From assembly GCA_034638255.1 (NCBI GenBank), contig JAWPGT010000061.1:62001-126000 (forward strand): a stretch of 64,000 nucleotides of DNA. Direction: 5' to 3'. Under the pieces are notes generated by a model. That model was not told where the DNA came from and ran no database searches. It saw only the letters and a list, made by a program, of their open reading frames with translations. This document shows positions 21,101-33,385 of this stretch, one piece after another (positions within the stretch are counted from its first letter, which is position 1; each line of letters begins with the position of its first letter). The stretch is from Coprinus comatus. Its lineage: Eukaryota > Basidiomycota > Agaricomycetes > Agaricales > Agaricaceae. The position numbers and the translations under genes were made by a program.

Positions 21101-22798
21101 GATAATGCAACAAGAGACGCATTGACTGCCAACGATAACTCCATAGGTAGCTCCGGGGGCACAACGCTAGTGACGATGAGGATGCAATCCAGAAGAAGTT
21201 TGGACTTTTTCAATTCACGTTCAATACCTTCAGAAACAATGAGTGGTACGCGGGATTGGATTGCGACACCAACCTACCTTTTGTCCATACATACCAACTG
21301 GCTGCAATGGCAAATATCAGGAGGAAACCGATGAAAAGGAATGATTCCAAGTTATTGGCAGAGACACGTTCAGTGGAAAATATCATTGTTCTGACGAGTT
21401 GTCCTTGCGCGGTTCCAAAGCCTGTGCGAAGGACCACACCAAGACATCCGCCATCTGGGGTTTGAATAGGGGAGGCTATTTCGGCTGGTCATAGGTAAGA
21501 AAGAGACTGTCTTGCGATGAAATCATAACTTACCAGAGGGAGTTGCTTGAAGAATCTTGGTACCACTAAACAAAACAGCATTCCTATGTGCGCCATCAAC
21601 ATCCAAAGCTTCTTCTGGTTCTCCAAGCACCACAGATTCCTTCAACAAAGGGGTGGACTCGCCAGACAACATAGCTTCGTTGACAATGACTGTGCCGTTG
21701 ATAAGCAGGACATCAGCTGGTACAGTGATTTCACCCTGAGCACGAGCTAGGCCGGAGTTTAGTATGATGAATCTCTCCTTGCATAAACGACCTACCGATT
21801 GAAACAACATCCCCGGGCAATAACTTATCACTCTGAATCTCAAACCATTTGGAGTCTCTGTAACATTGAATTGCATAAGGAACGACAGACATGGTCCTGA
21901 ATTCGGTTAATGTGCGGATTCGCTGTGTGAAAGGACAAGCTGAGGAGAAGAAATGATTTATGTAGCGAGAATAACTTACTTGCCAAACCACAGTACACTC
22001 GAAGACCACGAGCATAAACAATGTGAATAAACTGTAGTACCAATATTCATCAAGACACCAAAGACCGACACAGAATATTTGGAATACGAAGAAAGGTGCG
22101 GTCGCTTGTTCAGAAAACAACTCCGAGAACGATGGTATAGGGAGGTTGAATTCATTTTCCCCATATAGATCGTAGAGTACAGAGAGTTTGCTAGTCGCAA
22201 GGCTGGTAGGTTTATGGAAAGTCTGCAAAGGGGGTTTGCTCGAAGAAGGATACGCGAGGCGACTAAAGGTTAAGGGCTTCGTTGCGGTGAGAGTGTACTT
22301 GTCACGTTGGTAATTAAAAGTGTAGGAGCCGGGATTGGTAGGATTGCGAACAAGAGGAACAATTTCGCCTTGACCGCGGTGAGGTTTTGGTACGATTCGA
22401 ACACAATCTGCGTGTTCAATAGAACGAGCCTTGAATGATGTCAATGCCAGCGATTACCAAATACTGAACGATGCGTTTACCTTCTTTGTAGTTATCCAGG
22501 CCCTTGCGCCAGCGTTCCAGCGAGTGACGAGGAAGCTCAATGCATGGAATACTACAAGAGTTGTGCAAGCCAAAAACGTCCATTCTTCGCTGCCGAGCCA
22601 GTCGTCGTACTTGATAAAGTATGTATATGCGAGAACAGGATAGAGCGACAGAAATGGGACGGTGTACAGATAGGTGTACCATGGAATGGAAATATGCAGA
22701 CTTGCGCGTTCAATTTCCGGTGAAATAACAGACACCGAAGCCCTGTTACTCTCCGTATGAGTAACAACCACATTAGTCTCGTGAAGGTACACTCACAT
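18189..22798 (-). CDS. SPF1: P5A-type ATPase (Spf1/ATP13A1 family), ER transmembrane-helix dislocase
   Basis: The protein belongs to the ER P5A ATPases, which remove mis-inserted membrane helices and influence ER lipid and sterol balance. Visible features in order: a hydrophobic N-terminus ([17 protein letters not shown]), then [19 protein letters not shown] with AMLSGEST near 21660. The phosphorylation site follows as [10 protein letters not shown] near 20965, and the hinge as [18 protein letters not shown] near 19690. C-terminal membrane segments end in a charged tail ([13 protein letters not shown]...). At least a dozen short introns occur. The start codon is split: AT at 22797-22798 joins G at 22742 across a 54-nt intron with a good GTGAGT donor, an ACTAAT branch site and a CAG acceptor. 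It gives a protein starting [12 protein letters not shown]. No other in-frame ATG precedes the first hydrophobic segment. Confidence 0.92.
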
Positions 22799-23141
22799 TA
22801 GATATTAAAAGGGGCTGCCCGTGCAGCAACAGCTATACTATATCCCTGTTATCCAATAGTTAGTCTCCAATAGCGAGATGGAAGAGAGCAAGTGGAGCCT
22901 CCAACTTCTGCGCTGTGCAGTTTAAAAGTATTCCCTATTCAGCTGACTTACACACCGCGACGTGGGTGCTGGCACACGTGATGCTAGCGCACATGATATC
23001 TTCCACGCTTTCAGATCCAGATCTCTCGGCTAGATGGCTCGGACATCACCGATAAATATATACAAGCACGAAATAAGGTTCAAGCCACACTCAGGCAACG
23101 ACGACCACAAGGTATCACCAATACCCTCAAGACTATCGACG
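22799..23141. promoter_or_regulatory. Divergent promoter region of SPF1 and RPL38
   Basis: This 343-bp gap lies between two genes that are transcribed away from each other. It contains several CACG-type words (ACACACCGCGACG, GGCACACG, GCGCACATG). No motif can be assigned to a named factor from sequence alone. Confidence 0.4.
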
Positions 23142-23541
23142 ATGGTAACGCTGCGCCATTTAGCCCCGGAAACGATGCTGACATTGTATCTAGCCTAAGG
23201 AAATCCGTGATATCAAGGAGTTCATAAAAATCACGCAGCGCAAGGATGCGACCCGTACGTTTCACCACTTCACTCAAGTTGCAAGTATTGACCTCTAGTA
23301 CAGAGGCGCGCATCAAGAAGATTCCCTCAAAGGTCGCAAACGGAAAGACACGGACAAAGTTCAAGGTCCGGTGCTCTAGGTACCTCTATACATTGGCTGT
23401 AGATGACCCAGAGAAAGCGGAGAAGTTGAAGCAGAGCCTTCCTCCTGGTGCGTGGTAACAACTTGACACCGAAACACTTTCCTGAACATCTTTATTCTAG
23501 GTCTCAGCATCATCGAGGTCGACAAGCCAAAAAAGAAGTAA
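23142..23541 (+). CDS. RPL38: 60S ribosomal protein eL38
   Basis: A small component of the large ribosomal subunit. Four exons: 23142-23144, 23194-23254, 23304-23447 and 23501-23541. The first exon is just the ATG, followed at once by a 49-nt intron; the second starts [10 protein letters not shown]. The core [12 protein letters not shown] and [13 protein letters not shown] are diagnostic for eL38. The protein ends in a lysine-rich tail (DKPKKK) and is about 82 residues, slightly longer than the usual 70-80 because of a few residues in the [13 protein letters not shown] loop. Its 3' end faces the 3' end of the site-2 protease gene 200 bp away. Confidence 0.93.
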
Positions 23542-23741
23542 ACCACTCTACACTTCTGCCATCCGATTTCCTTCTCCGTCGCATCTCTGGGGGTGGAAAC
23601 ACTGTATGCATATAGCCAGCTACACTCATGGCACAATTCATATTCACGTACCATCCTGCATTTCAAACATGACCGATTCCCGCTTTCTGGAAACGTGTGT
23701 GATGTGAAGCTTCGAACCGATACTTATGGTGGAATTTGTCA

Positions 23742-25559
23742 TTATACTTCGTACTGGTTAAGCCGATAAGTCTCGTCCCGTATCACTGGCTTAAAGAGTA
23801 TCTGAAAGAAATGAAAGCCATCCAAACCGGGAATAGGCAACAGATTGAACAAGTACAGAGAAGTGTTTATCATGATCAAATATCTGCAGTTACATTAGCT
23901 GGAAAATCGGCCAGGGATATTTGATGACTTACTCCCAGAAGAAAGCAACCCAAGCAGGCAATGTCAGAGGGAGAATATTCAAGCGAGGTAACCACCTCCC
24001 TGCCATAACTGCCATTGTAGATTCAGTTCATGACCATGACTTTACTCCTTGATAATTACACTTACCTTCTTGCCATATTTCTTGTCGTGGACCACTCCAC
24101 AGAATAACCTTTGGTTGACCCTCAATGTTCTCTTTGATTGTCAAACGAAGTAGACCTTCATTCTTCGCAGGTCGGATGCAGATGTCACCACCCCTGCAGT
24201 CACCCTCGGTGGTACATCGAGCTTTTTCATCGGTCGCAGTCATTATGGGAATTGGGTCTACACACCCAATTAAATTTGGTGTTGTGTTTGCGAAGAAACA
24301 AGCAAGTGAAGAGTTGAGCATCGTTTCTCCAGGAAGGCAGCACGCCCGTGTTGAATCCTCTGAAACAACATCAATTTATCCGTTTTGTCCAAACCCATAC
24401 GCTCCATACCGATTATTTTCAAGCCAACGCACCATCCTTGGTCAATTTCTTCTTCCACTGCAGAGTTGAGAAAAGTGGACCAAGGATCCGAGTTTAGTGG
24501 ACTCGGTACAATTGCCTGGTCGTTCAACTTGGTAACGATTGTTCCTGGAATAAGATATCCAGACATAGGTGAATCCTACTTTAAAGTTTAGTGTACTGGC
24601 CATCGACCGTTACCAATTCGACCCACATCGTCAACACTTAGAATTACCGTCCCAAGAGAACTTATATCTTTGTACCCAACGACATTCCAAAGGACACTAA
24701 GGCCTGAATGTCCAGCCAAAAAGAATAAACACCATAATAATAGATTATGGAAAGGTCCTGCTGCGATGACACGAGCTCGCGTTGAAGGTCGTAAAGAATC
24801 CAATGCTGCTGTTGAGAAACTAACAAATGCAGCGGGTATACAGAGTGTAAGAGAAACACCCGATGATAGAATTGGTATACCATAGCTAATGCCCTTAGGA
24901 TGAGTTATACAATCAATTTGTTGGAAAGTAACAGTTCTTACAGGGCTCCAGCGACGGCATGTCCAATTTCATGTAGAACTTGGCTCACGATTAAAGCAGT
25001 GAATATAAGAGGTAGGTGATTCATTGGAACAGTGACTCCAGGAAGCTAAATAACCCCTGATAAGAGGATAATCAAACATATTTAAATCAAAGGTCCTTAC
25101 AATTGGCGTAATTGGACTCCTTGGAGCATCTTCTAATAATCCTTCAGCTATCACTGAGTCGCGTTTCATTAAATTTCCAACTGTGGACAAGACGACTTGA
25201 AGGTGCTGTGAGGATAACGACCGTAACAACACCCATAACGTCCAGACCAAAAGACCAATCGCCACCAACATTCCAATGAAAGCCGAGAAATAACCAAAAC
25301 TATATAGTCTTTCCAGCCATTTTCGTAACTTTTGGTCTTTTCTTTTTAGCCTTGTTATCAGTCTGTCATGGATTTCGTTCCATCCTGACGTTTCAATTCG
25401 GAGATGTAGAAAGTGTAGATGAATGCGGATGTTGGATTTACGTCGAAGTCCATTGCTATAGGAAGGAAGTACACTTTCTTTTTTCTTCCTATTCAAAGTC
25501 CAATTCCCGAGGTACACGGCCAGCCAGAAAAAGCAGAGAAGGTAGAAAACCGATGACAT
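23742..25559 (-). CDS. Site-2 protease (M50B intramembrane zinc metalloprotease)
   Basis: Site-2 proteases cut membrane-anchored transcription factors within the bilayer; in fungi this includes SREBP-type sterol and hypoxia regulators. The zinc motif HEIGH is at 24959-24973, preceded by a hydrophobic segment (LIFTALIVSQVL). The second zinc-ligand motif is in the last exon as LFNLLPIPGLDG near 23840. Between them lie a PDZ-like stretch and a cysteine-containing luminal loop (ARCTTEGDCRGGDICIRP near 24200). The start at 25559 opens with a hydrophobic segment (VFYLLCFFWLAVYLGNW). The last exon is joined over an intron with donor GTAAGT at about 23930. Family membership is certain; the substrate here is not known. 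Confidence 0.88.
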
Positions 25560-25666
25560 CTGAAAGGGTTTCCGTCAGTCACTTTACGAGCATCAGCCAC
25601 ACACATCACTTGTCCCACGCTCTTATTACTCTGATATATGTTGCTAATTCTATTACAACGGGGAGT

Positions 25667-26574
25667 CTATACATTTCCATTCACAAAAGCTGATCTAGGT
25701 TGATTCCCAGTTCCAAATGCACTGTAAGTGGTAGTTACATTAATTGGCGTTGGTCGACTAATTTTAGCCAGCACTTGACGTTTAAGATAATCTTCACGTT
25801 CAAGTTGTTCAACGTATCGCTTTACGATGAAATATCCGTCTATAAAACACATAACATAATAATCAACTTCAACTTCTTTCCTTTGAGGAATATGAATTGA
25901 AAGAAAGAAAACTCACATAACTGTAACATCCAGGTGATAATAAATGCTCCAATAGTAACTCCCTTGGCAATCGCAAAACTATTCTTGCAGAAACTTGCTG
26001 CATTCTCAGTCCATTTGGAATTTTCCATGCATCTGTTATATACCAGTTTTGAATCTTGATTGAAGACGACGTATATCGAATATATGCCGATTCCAATACT
26101 AAATCCTAGGTGTATCATAAGGCCACTGGCGAAGCTACGGACCAAACCAATGCTTTTAGTGAGAGCACCTATGAAACTAAAATGTGAAATGTAAGTTGGT
26201 AATTGTCAACCATACACAAAATAGGATCGTACCCGAAGAGTGATAACAGTGCCAGGAGTGTGTATAATGCCGCAGAGAAATATAGCGCAAATTCATCCCT
26301 TTTGGTTATCGTAATTTTTTGTTCCTCTACCCAGAAATGGTTATATCACAAGTTCCTTAAGTGAGAGAAAAGACGTACTCAGTTTTGTTACTGATAACCA
26401 ACCGAATGTTCCCAGTATCACACCACATCCAAGTCCAAGGAATGCTAGTAACTTTTAGATTTTATCAGCCTCATTTTCCTTGGGTTCGTACTGTGGTACG
26501 GATTTAATACTCACAAATACCCCCACCCTAACTGGTATACAGCAACAGAACGTACGAGATCGAACATAAGCCAT
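25667..26574 (-). CDS. Tetraspan membrane protein, unknown function
   Basis: Several exons from ATG 26574 to a stop at 25667 give a protein of about 210 residues starting MAYVRSRTFCCCIPVRVGVF. It has four hydrophobic segments (near 26560, 26440, 26240 and 25950-26110) and a short hydrophilic C-terminal tail (KRYVEQLEREDYLKRQ...). The N-terminal CCCIPVR block followed by a membrane helix is something I recall from many basidiomycete four-helix membrane proteins, sometimes described as tetraspanin-like. No catalytic motif is visible. The gene begins 560 bp from the divergently transcribed cupin gene. Confidence 0.65.
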
Positions 26575-27137
26575 CTTGTGGTAGTAGAATTAAAATATGC
26601 GAGTTCGGCTTAAGAGGCTGGTAGGTATCGCTGGAAAGGTTTTTGTTGGCCTATAATTTGAATCGGGACCAGCCACGAGAATTTAGTTAGGCACTAAAGT
26701 TTGGGTCCAGCCGCAAAGTGGGTTTGTGAAGGTCGGGGTCCAGCCACGATAAAGGAGTAACCATTGTTTCTTGCGTTCGTTATATAGCTGTTCCGACCAG
26801 GTTTGAGAGCCTTAGTGATATCAATAGTGTTTTGATGTAGGGCGATGACCCTTTGTTGCCATGTTTCCGCCCTCTGACTGAGACTCTAATCTTGTTTGCT
26901 ATGCGATTAACCCCTTTGGATTTGAATTTCACCTCTATGTTGCAGTATCAACGAGAGTCGAGCGATAACGGCGAATTTCAATCACCTTATTTAGGAATCA
27001 ATTTAAAGACCCGAGGTTCCCTCCTTTAACTCTTATCCTTAGTTGGCCGCCAAGGACTATTTCGGTATTGACTCTAGTAGGTCCTCGATACTATCGTCCT
27101 AAAGCCATATATCTAATGGTCAATTGAAGCGATAAAA
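26575..27137. other. Intergenic region with three GGGWCCAGCC repeats
   Basis: This stretch lies between two divergent genes and shows no coding potential. Three related words, GGGACCAGCCACG, GGGTCCAGCCGCA and GGGTCCAGCCACG, are spaced at about 45 bp between 26668 and 26740. They are all in the same orientation. They could be a short tandem duplication or repeated factor-binding sites. Confidence 0.45.
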
Positions 27138-27870
27138 ATGCATAAAGTCGTTGCCAATACCGAGAGCAGTGACTTGATAACGAGTCTTAATCTTGAAGAG
27201 CATCCAGAAGGAGGTCAGCATCGTTTTTTTCCCCTCTTGAATGAATTTTGAAGGTCACACGAAACCAGGATATTTTGTCCAGACGGACTGTCAAATTGAA
27301 CAAGTACCTACGCCATTCGCAGGCAAGTCAAGTACATAATAAGACGTTTTGTTCCGAGGGTGTTGACAGTTCGATTGGTCTAGATGGATCCTTGCGGCCG
27401 TTGGCAACCTCGATATATTATCTCTTGACGTATGACAGACCCTATGGTTTTATACACATGAACAAATCAGTGGTGCGTATGTCGCTTGGCACAGCGCCGA
27501 CTTAATTCGTTAACTCCAGTCTACGTAGACGTATCATGTATTGCACCAGGGACGAGTGGAATATACACTCATTACTCCTGGGAATCCTCCAAGAGTAGAA
27601 AAGAAGATAATGGGCGTGGACAAAGCCGCGGGTGAACAGAGGTTATTGGTAGTCGGAACGGGTGTATGGAAGATGTCAAGGTTGTTGAAGGAAGACTTGA
27701 ACGGAAGATCGGACGCCGAGAAGGGCCATATTAATTGCTTAATCACTGAAGTAGTGGTACCTGGGTTTGTGTGGGATGATCACCAGTACCTGACCCGAGC
27801 AGGACTTGAGGATTTGTTTCGTGGAGAAGCAGAATGGATGGAGGAGCTTGAACGATTTGTAAAAGACTAA
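27138..27870 (+). CDS. DUF985 (YML079W-like) RmlC-type cupin
   Basis: Four exons from ATG 27138 to the stop at 27868-27870. The order of motifs fits the DUF985 cupin family: EHPEGG at the end of exon 1 joining YFVQTD, then LRPLATSIYYLL near 27395. HMNKS follows near 27465, then YHVLHQGRVEYTLI near 27540, GTGVWKMSRLL near 27660 and LITEVVVPGFVWDDHQYL near 27750. Members are small beta-barrel proteins, often of unknown substrate. The second intron appears to be only about 40 nt, so that exon border is uncertain. The gene ends 186 bp before YKT6 on the same strand. Confidence 0.8.
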
Positions 27871-28056
27871 AGTATCTCTTGGTAACAATCAATTTGATAA
27901 ATCTACTTAAATGTAAAAGGAAGATGATCAAGTATTTCAGATCATCAATTGCACTTTGTCGGGTGGCTGTGCTTGTTTGTGCATGTTATCCTCGGCATTG
28001 GATACAGCAACCCCCTGTCCATGCTGCATACGCCATTGAACTGCTCTACACCGGCA

Positions 28057-28802
28057 ATGAAGATATACTCTATTTCTGTGGTTCTCGCACCTCCGTCGGG
28101 CGCTACCAGTGTCCTCAGCACTGCTAGCGATCTCTCCTCGTTCTCATTCTATCAGAGAGGATCAGTTGGTGAATTTATGACCTTTTTCACAAAGACAGTG
28201 GCAGAGCGGACCGCGCAAGGCAAACGCCAGAGTATCCAGGAGAATAGTTATACCGCACACGTGTACAACAGAGGTGGAGCAGAACAACTGGCTGGTAAAT
28301 ACGACCGCTACCGACCAAGACCATGCTAACTGTAAAGTCTAGGTGTCATTATCACCGACCAAGAGTATCCTGTGCGGCCGGCATTCTCGCTACTTGCGAA
28401 GCTTCTGGATGATTTTACAAGCAAAGTTCCTCAATCATCGTTTGGCCATCCCGCATCGATTACATTCCCGGATATCAATACGTACATTCAGAAGTATCAA
28501 GATCCCCGCCAAGCGGATACAATCATGCGAGTGCAGCAGGAGCTGGATGAAACAAAGATCGTATTGGTATGTGATTGCCCAAAATAGCACAATGTTAGAT
28601 GTTGATGGAACGTAGCACAAAACAATTGAATCGGTTCTGGAGCGTGGAGAGAAATTAGACAACCTCGTGGAAAGGTCTGAGGCTCTGTCCTCCCAGAGCA
28701 AGATGTTCTACAAGACTGCCAAGAAGGTGCGTGTGCTCTCACGACCTAGGTTCTCTATGCTGATCCCTGTACTAGCAAAACGCGTGCTGTTTAATCATGT
28801 AA
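28057..28802 (+). CDS. YKT6: R-SNARE Ykt6
   Basis: Ykt6 is a lipid-anchored SNARE working in Golgi, vacuole and autophagosome fusion. The longin domain starts [15 protein letters not shown] and includes [14 protein letters not shown] near 28150 and [16 protein letters not shown]. The SNARE motif is in [20 protein letters not shown] and [12 protein letters not shown] near 28540-28670. The last exon encodes QNACCLIM. The penultimate cysteine pair fits the known double lipidation, with CLIM as the CaaX box and the preceding Cys as the palmitoylation site. Exons join at 28293/28344, 28566/28615 and 28726/28776. Length is near 200 residues, normal for the family. Confidence 0.95.
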
Positions 28803-29009
28803 TAGTCTACAGATCCCTGTGTCTATTTAGGCACACTTTGTGTATGCGAGCGCTCGGTATCTTGATTGTCCGATGAACAGGCCGATGAGAACTCTCCGAC
28901 GTGTGTGACAGACCATCAGGGATTGATATCATATATATCATTATGGATATATCCCCGTCAAACTATTTAATATCCCACCTTCTCCTTACTTCCTGCCCTC
29001 ATCTTAACC

Positions 29010-32000
29010 ATGTCTCTCTCTGTCCGACTCTCCAGGTTGATTGACGAGCAAAATGCTGCTCGTGCTCCTTTGAATACAGACGGAGCTCAGTTTGACCTCC
29101 ACGCTGCCGAAACAAGGGCCGTCCAACGCCATGAGCGTTTTGCCCGTCTCATAGCCGCCCCCAATGACATTGTTAGTTCAGTCTTCTAAATATCGTCCTC
29201 AGCGACTCTCAAACTTTGTAGGTCGCTATTGCTGATGCCGTCCTTAATTCCAACTCTCGGGGTATTGACGACCGCAAGATGCTGGCAAGTTATTATACGT
29301 ATTCCTGCCAAGCCCAAATCTAATATGTCCATTATGCTGATTCACGCAGCTTGAAAAGATGTTGGTTCTCATGTCTCGTTTAAAGGACCAAGCTACCTCC
29401 CAGAAGCTGCAACAGGTGGTGATCGGTCTCTGTACGTAATAAAACAGACATTTCCAATTTCACCGTTAACATATGTAATATAGTATACAAGGATTTGCCG
29501 CACCCGCCAAATGGCTTCCTGAGCCCGTTGGAAATGTCAAGGATCACCCGTTCTCCTGAAACATGGGACCCAGCACATCCTCAAATGCCCAAGCATGTCA
29601 AATATGCCTATCGCGCAGCAGATGGTTCAAACTACAATCCTCTCATTCCTGGTTTAGGCAAAGCTGGCGCACCTTATGCACGTTCTGTTCCGTCCACGAG
29701 TATAACTCCGGTGACTACCCTACCAGACCCTGAACTCATATTTGATTCCCTTCTCAAACGCGATACATTCACTCCCCATCCTGATGGCGTTTCTTCTCTG
29801 TTCTTTTCTTTTGCAAACTTGGTTATTCATAGCATATTCCGCACTAATCGCGATGATTGGAGCATTAATGACACTAGCAGTTATCTCGACCTCAGCATTC
29901 TTTATGGCGATTCCTCCGAACAGCTCGCAAAAGTTAGACGGATGGATGGGTTCGGAAAACTGCATGACGATACATTCGCAGATTCTAGACTAACCTTTAT
30001 GCCTCCTGCGAGTTGTGCTCTCTTGGTTCTCTTGAGCCGAAACCACAATGTAAGTTCTTTCCCCTCTTGACAGAACACTGGGGATTAATTGGTTTGCAGT
30101 ATATTGCCGAGAAACTACTCGAAATCAATGAGTTTGGGAGATTCCAAAAGGATTTGTCGAAATGTGACGAAACCCAGAAGCAGATGCAAGATGACGAAAT
30201 CTTCCACCGTACAAGGCTTATTAACTGCGGATACTTTATGCATATTATTCTTGGTGGTATGTGTTTACTTTTCCTAAATATGTCAACCTAACGATTATAT
30301 CATCAGACTACGTCGGGGCGATTCTGGGTCTAGTCCGTGATGGAAGTGACTGGCGTCTTGATCCCCTTATGGTACGTCCTGAGAACTCTTCATTTAGCGC
30401 CACCTTTCTCACTTGAAAAAAAACAGAGCTTCAGGGAATTGGATCACGATGTTACACCACGAGGCGAAGGCAATGCCGTTTCTATTGAATTCAATCTTCT
30501 TTACCGATGGCATGCTACTCTTTCCCAAAATAACGAAGAATGGATCGAAAAAGTTTTCAGAGATATGGTTGCTAAAATGCCCGCTAATGCTAACACTGAC
30601 GAAAACGAGGACCCTGTAAAATCATTCAAAGCATTGGCGCGTGAAAAGATGGATAACAAGAAGGATGAAGATCCGCGTAACTTCACCTTTGGAGGGTAAG
30701 TAGTAGAAGTGCTGATTGAGCGGGAAGTCTTTTTTCTAAAATTAATTTCGAATAGGTTGACTCGCGTTGATGGGAAATTCAAAGATCATGAACTAGCGAA
30801 ACTCATTCAAGATGCAAGCTGTGAAATTGCAGGAGCATTTGGAGCTCATCAAATTCCAGAATGTATGAAGCTTGTCGAAGTTATGACCATAAGGCAAGCC
30901 CGCAACTGGGGAACATGTTCTGTGAGTTTATCTCAAGAAATTTGATTAAATCACAACTCTTACTTTTCGATCAGCTCAATGAATTCAGAAAATTCATTGG
31001 TTTGAAACGTTGGTTTTAAAAACTTCAAGGAATGGAACCCCGATCCAAACGTCCATGTAAGGAGAATTTGTAACCCTATTCTTCATTATACTCAATTAGT
31101 TATCTACAGGAAAAAGCTGCCAAGCTTTATGGCGACATCAACAAACTCGAATTGCATGTCGGACTTCAGGCGGAAGAAACCAAAGTTCCTCAACCTGGTG
31201 CCGGTTTATGTCCAGGATACACTATTTCCAGAGCGATTCTCGCAGATGCTGTTTGCCTTACACGCGGTGACCGATTCTTAACCACCGATTTTACTCGTGA
31301 GTTATACTGAGAAAAGTTATTTCAAACCAAGAGTTAACTATGTCTATATAGCTTTCAACCTAACTGCTTGGGGCTATCAAGATTGTCAATATGACAAGGA
31401 AGATGGTTCATATGGTGGTCTTTTGACCAAATTGCTGTTCAGGACTTTACCAGATCAATTCCCAGCTGGTTCTGCCTTGGCGCACTTCCCCTTCATTGTT
31501 CCTAAGAAGGCATATAACGATCTAAAGGCTAGGGGTGATGGGTCCGTTCGCAAATATAGGTGGCCTGTCAAGACAGAGTTTAGTAACCCTAGATTCTCGG
31601 TACCTGAGAGATGGGAAGAGGATGACCTTCCACGTCTATCCCCGCCTGAGGAATTTAACTGGAAGATTGTGGATGATGTTGATAGCATCAATAAGGTCTT
31701 GAAGAAAGCCAAGTCTCCAAGTGTAGAGCGTCTAGAAACTGTCGTGGCTCCTGTGACCAAGAAGAAATGGGTAAGTGGTTTAACTATATTATTGAGGATA
31801 CATTACTCAATGCACATGGGTACAGCAACCTGGTGTTATTCAAAAGACTCAGGATGATGTTGCGAAGAATATTTACCAACGTGATTGGACAGATTACTTC
31901 AAGAACAAAACGGAGTTCTTAATCACACATCGCTCGGATGATAGGGATGAAAAAGCAGGCACTCGCTATGTTAATGTTGTAGATGACGTCATCAACCTAT

Positions 32001-33175
32001 TGCCCATTCACTGGATTTGTGAAGCGATTGTGAGTTTCTCATTATCTTACATTGTGACTTGTCATTGATTGAAGAATCTAGACGGGATTACCCTTGAAAT
32101 GGGAAGAAAATCGTGACGGGGTTTGGTATGAAGATTATTTGTACGATACTTTGGCCGATATCGCTCGTTATGTCTACATGAGCTCGGACTCTGTTGATGA
32201 CTACAAGCTGCGAGAAAGGTCGCAGGCTTCTGCAAAGGATATGGTTGAGAAAATCAAGGAGCGTTTGGATGATGCTAACGGTTATCTCGTACGTGGTCCA
32301 TCATCTTGATTAACAGTTAATTATTGACAAGTCTATAGGCGAATATGCTTTCCTCATTGTTCAACACAAAGAAATCTGATAGCTGGAAATTATTGAAGGG
32401 GTTGAGTGTTGACGTTCCGACAGAAACCTCACCCACAAAGAACTGTACCCACAGCGGCAATCTTTTCCAAAGCGGTTACTCACGTCGTGGACTACTTCCT
32501 CCAAGATGAAAACCAAAAGGCTCGACAGGCTATCGTGGATACCTTTAAAGCTGGTTCAAATAAAGAATCATCCACAAAGATCATGGGTTATGTCCGCGAA
32601 GCATTGCTCTTGAACCCTGTGGTAAGCTGACAGTTAAATATCTCTTGTCACATAACTAATTTGTAACAATAGTTTTCGGGCCTAGTATATCGTGCGGCCA
32701 CCTTAGATGATACCTTGAGTGGTCAGAAGGTTAGCAGTTCGGACCCGATAGTTATTGACATCGCTACTGCCAATGTAAGCCCCCCACAAAGCGACTCGCA
32801 ATTCTTTATACTGAGACCAATGTTTCAGGCTAAGGTTACAAGTAAAGGGGCCAATTATTCACGTTCTGCTGCGGAACAGGGTATCGTGCTGCCATACCAG
32901 GACGGTATGTTGACGCCCAAGTTCTTCGACTCCGTTGTTCCAGTAGTCATTGGAGCCATTCTGAGCACAAATGGACTCAAGAGAGCGAAAGGATATTCTG
33001 GAGAGCTCACCCAGTATGTTTAAGAAATACAAAAGCGTCCAACTATCTACTGACTGGGAGACATAGATTCTATGAGACCTGGAATTCCAAATGCGTTGAA
33101 CGAAAGCACTATAGGAATACTGATGGCCTTGTAACACCATGGCCTGATGCCATGATCGTTAATTTTGAAAAGTAA
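29010..33175 (+). CDS. Ppo-type fatty-acid dioxygenase (haem peroxidase domain plus degenerate P450 domain)
   Basis: Psi-producing oxygenases convert linoleic or oleic acid to hydroperoxides that act as oxylipin signals. The N-terminal dioxygenase half has YKDLPHPP near 29487, the distal-His region LVIHSIFRT near 29820, SSYLDLSILYG near 29878, HNYIAEKL near 30100 and the catalytic Tyr/proximal His motif EFNLLYRWHAT near 30490. The C-terminal P450-like half begins around 31640. It contains MGYVREALLLNP near 32583, where the conserved ExxR arginine is Leu. The haem loop reads PYQDGMLTPKFF near 32890, with no cysteine. The P450 half should therefore lack thiolate-ligated haem. Aspergillus PpoC is known to have a comparable dead P450 domain. 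One intron (29285-29349) uses a GC donor. Product specificity is not predictable. Confidence 0.88.
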
Positions 33176-33385
33176 ACATGTATTGGGTCTGATAATCTTG
33201 CTGGTGTAGTGGTGATAATTATGAGTGGTATTGTATTCTAGTAAATGTAGTAGTGTTCCGTTGGTATGTTCCAGTATCAATTTAATCCCAATTAGTCCAT
33301 GTTGGTTGAAATGAAGGTCACGGGACCTGGACCCTTAGAACGCGTCGAGGAAGTGAGATCATTAACACATCTCTCTTATTGTAAC

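Noticed and set aside
23736..23924. Plus-strand 62-codon frame
   Set aside because: It is antisense to the last S2P exon, which carries the NLLPIPGLDG motif.
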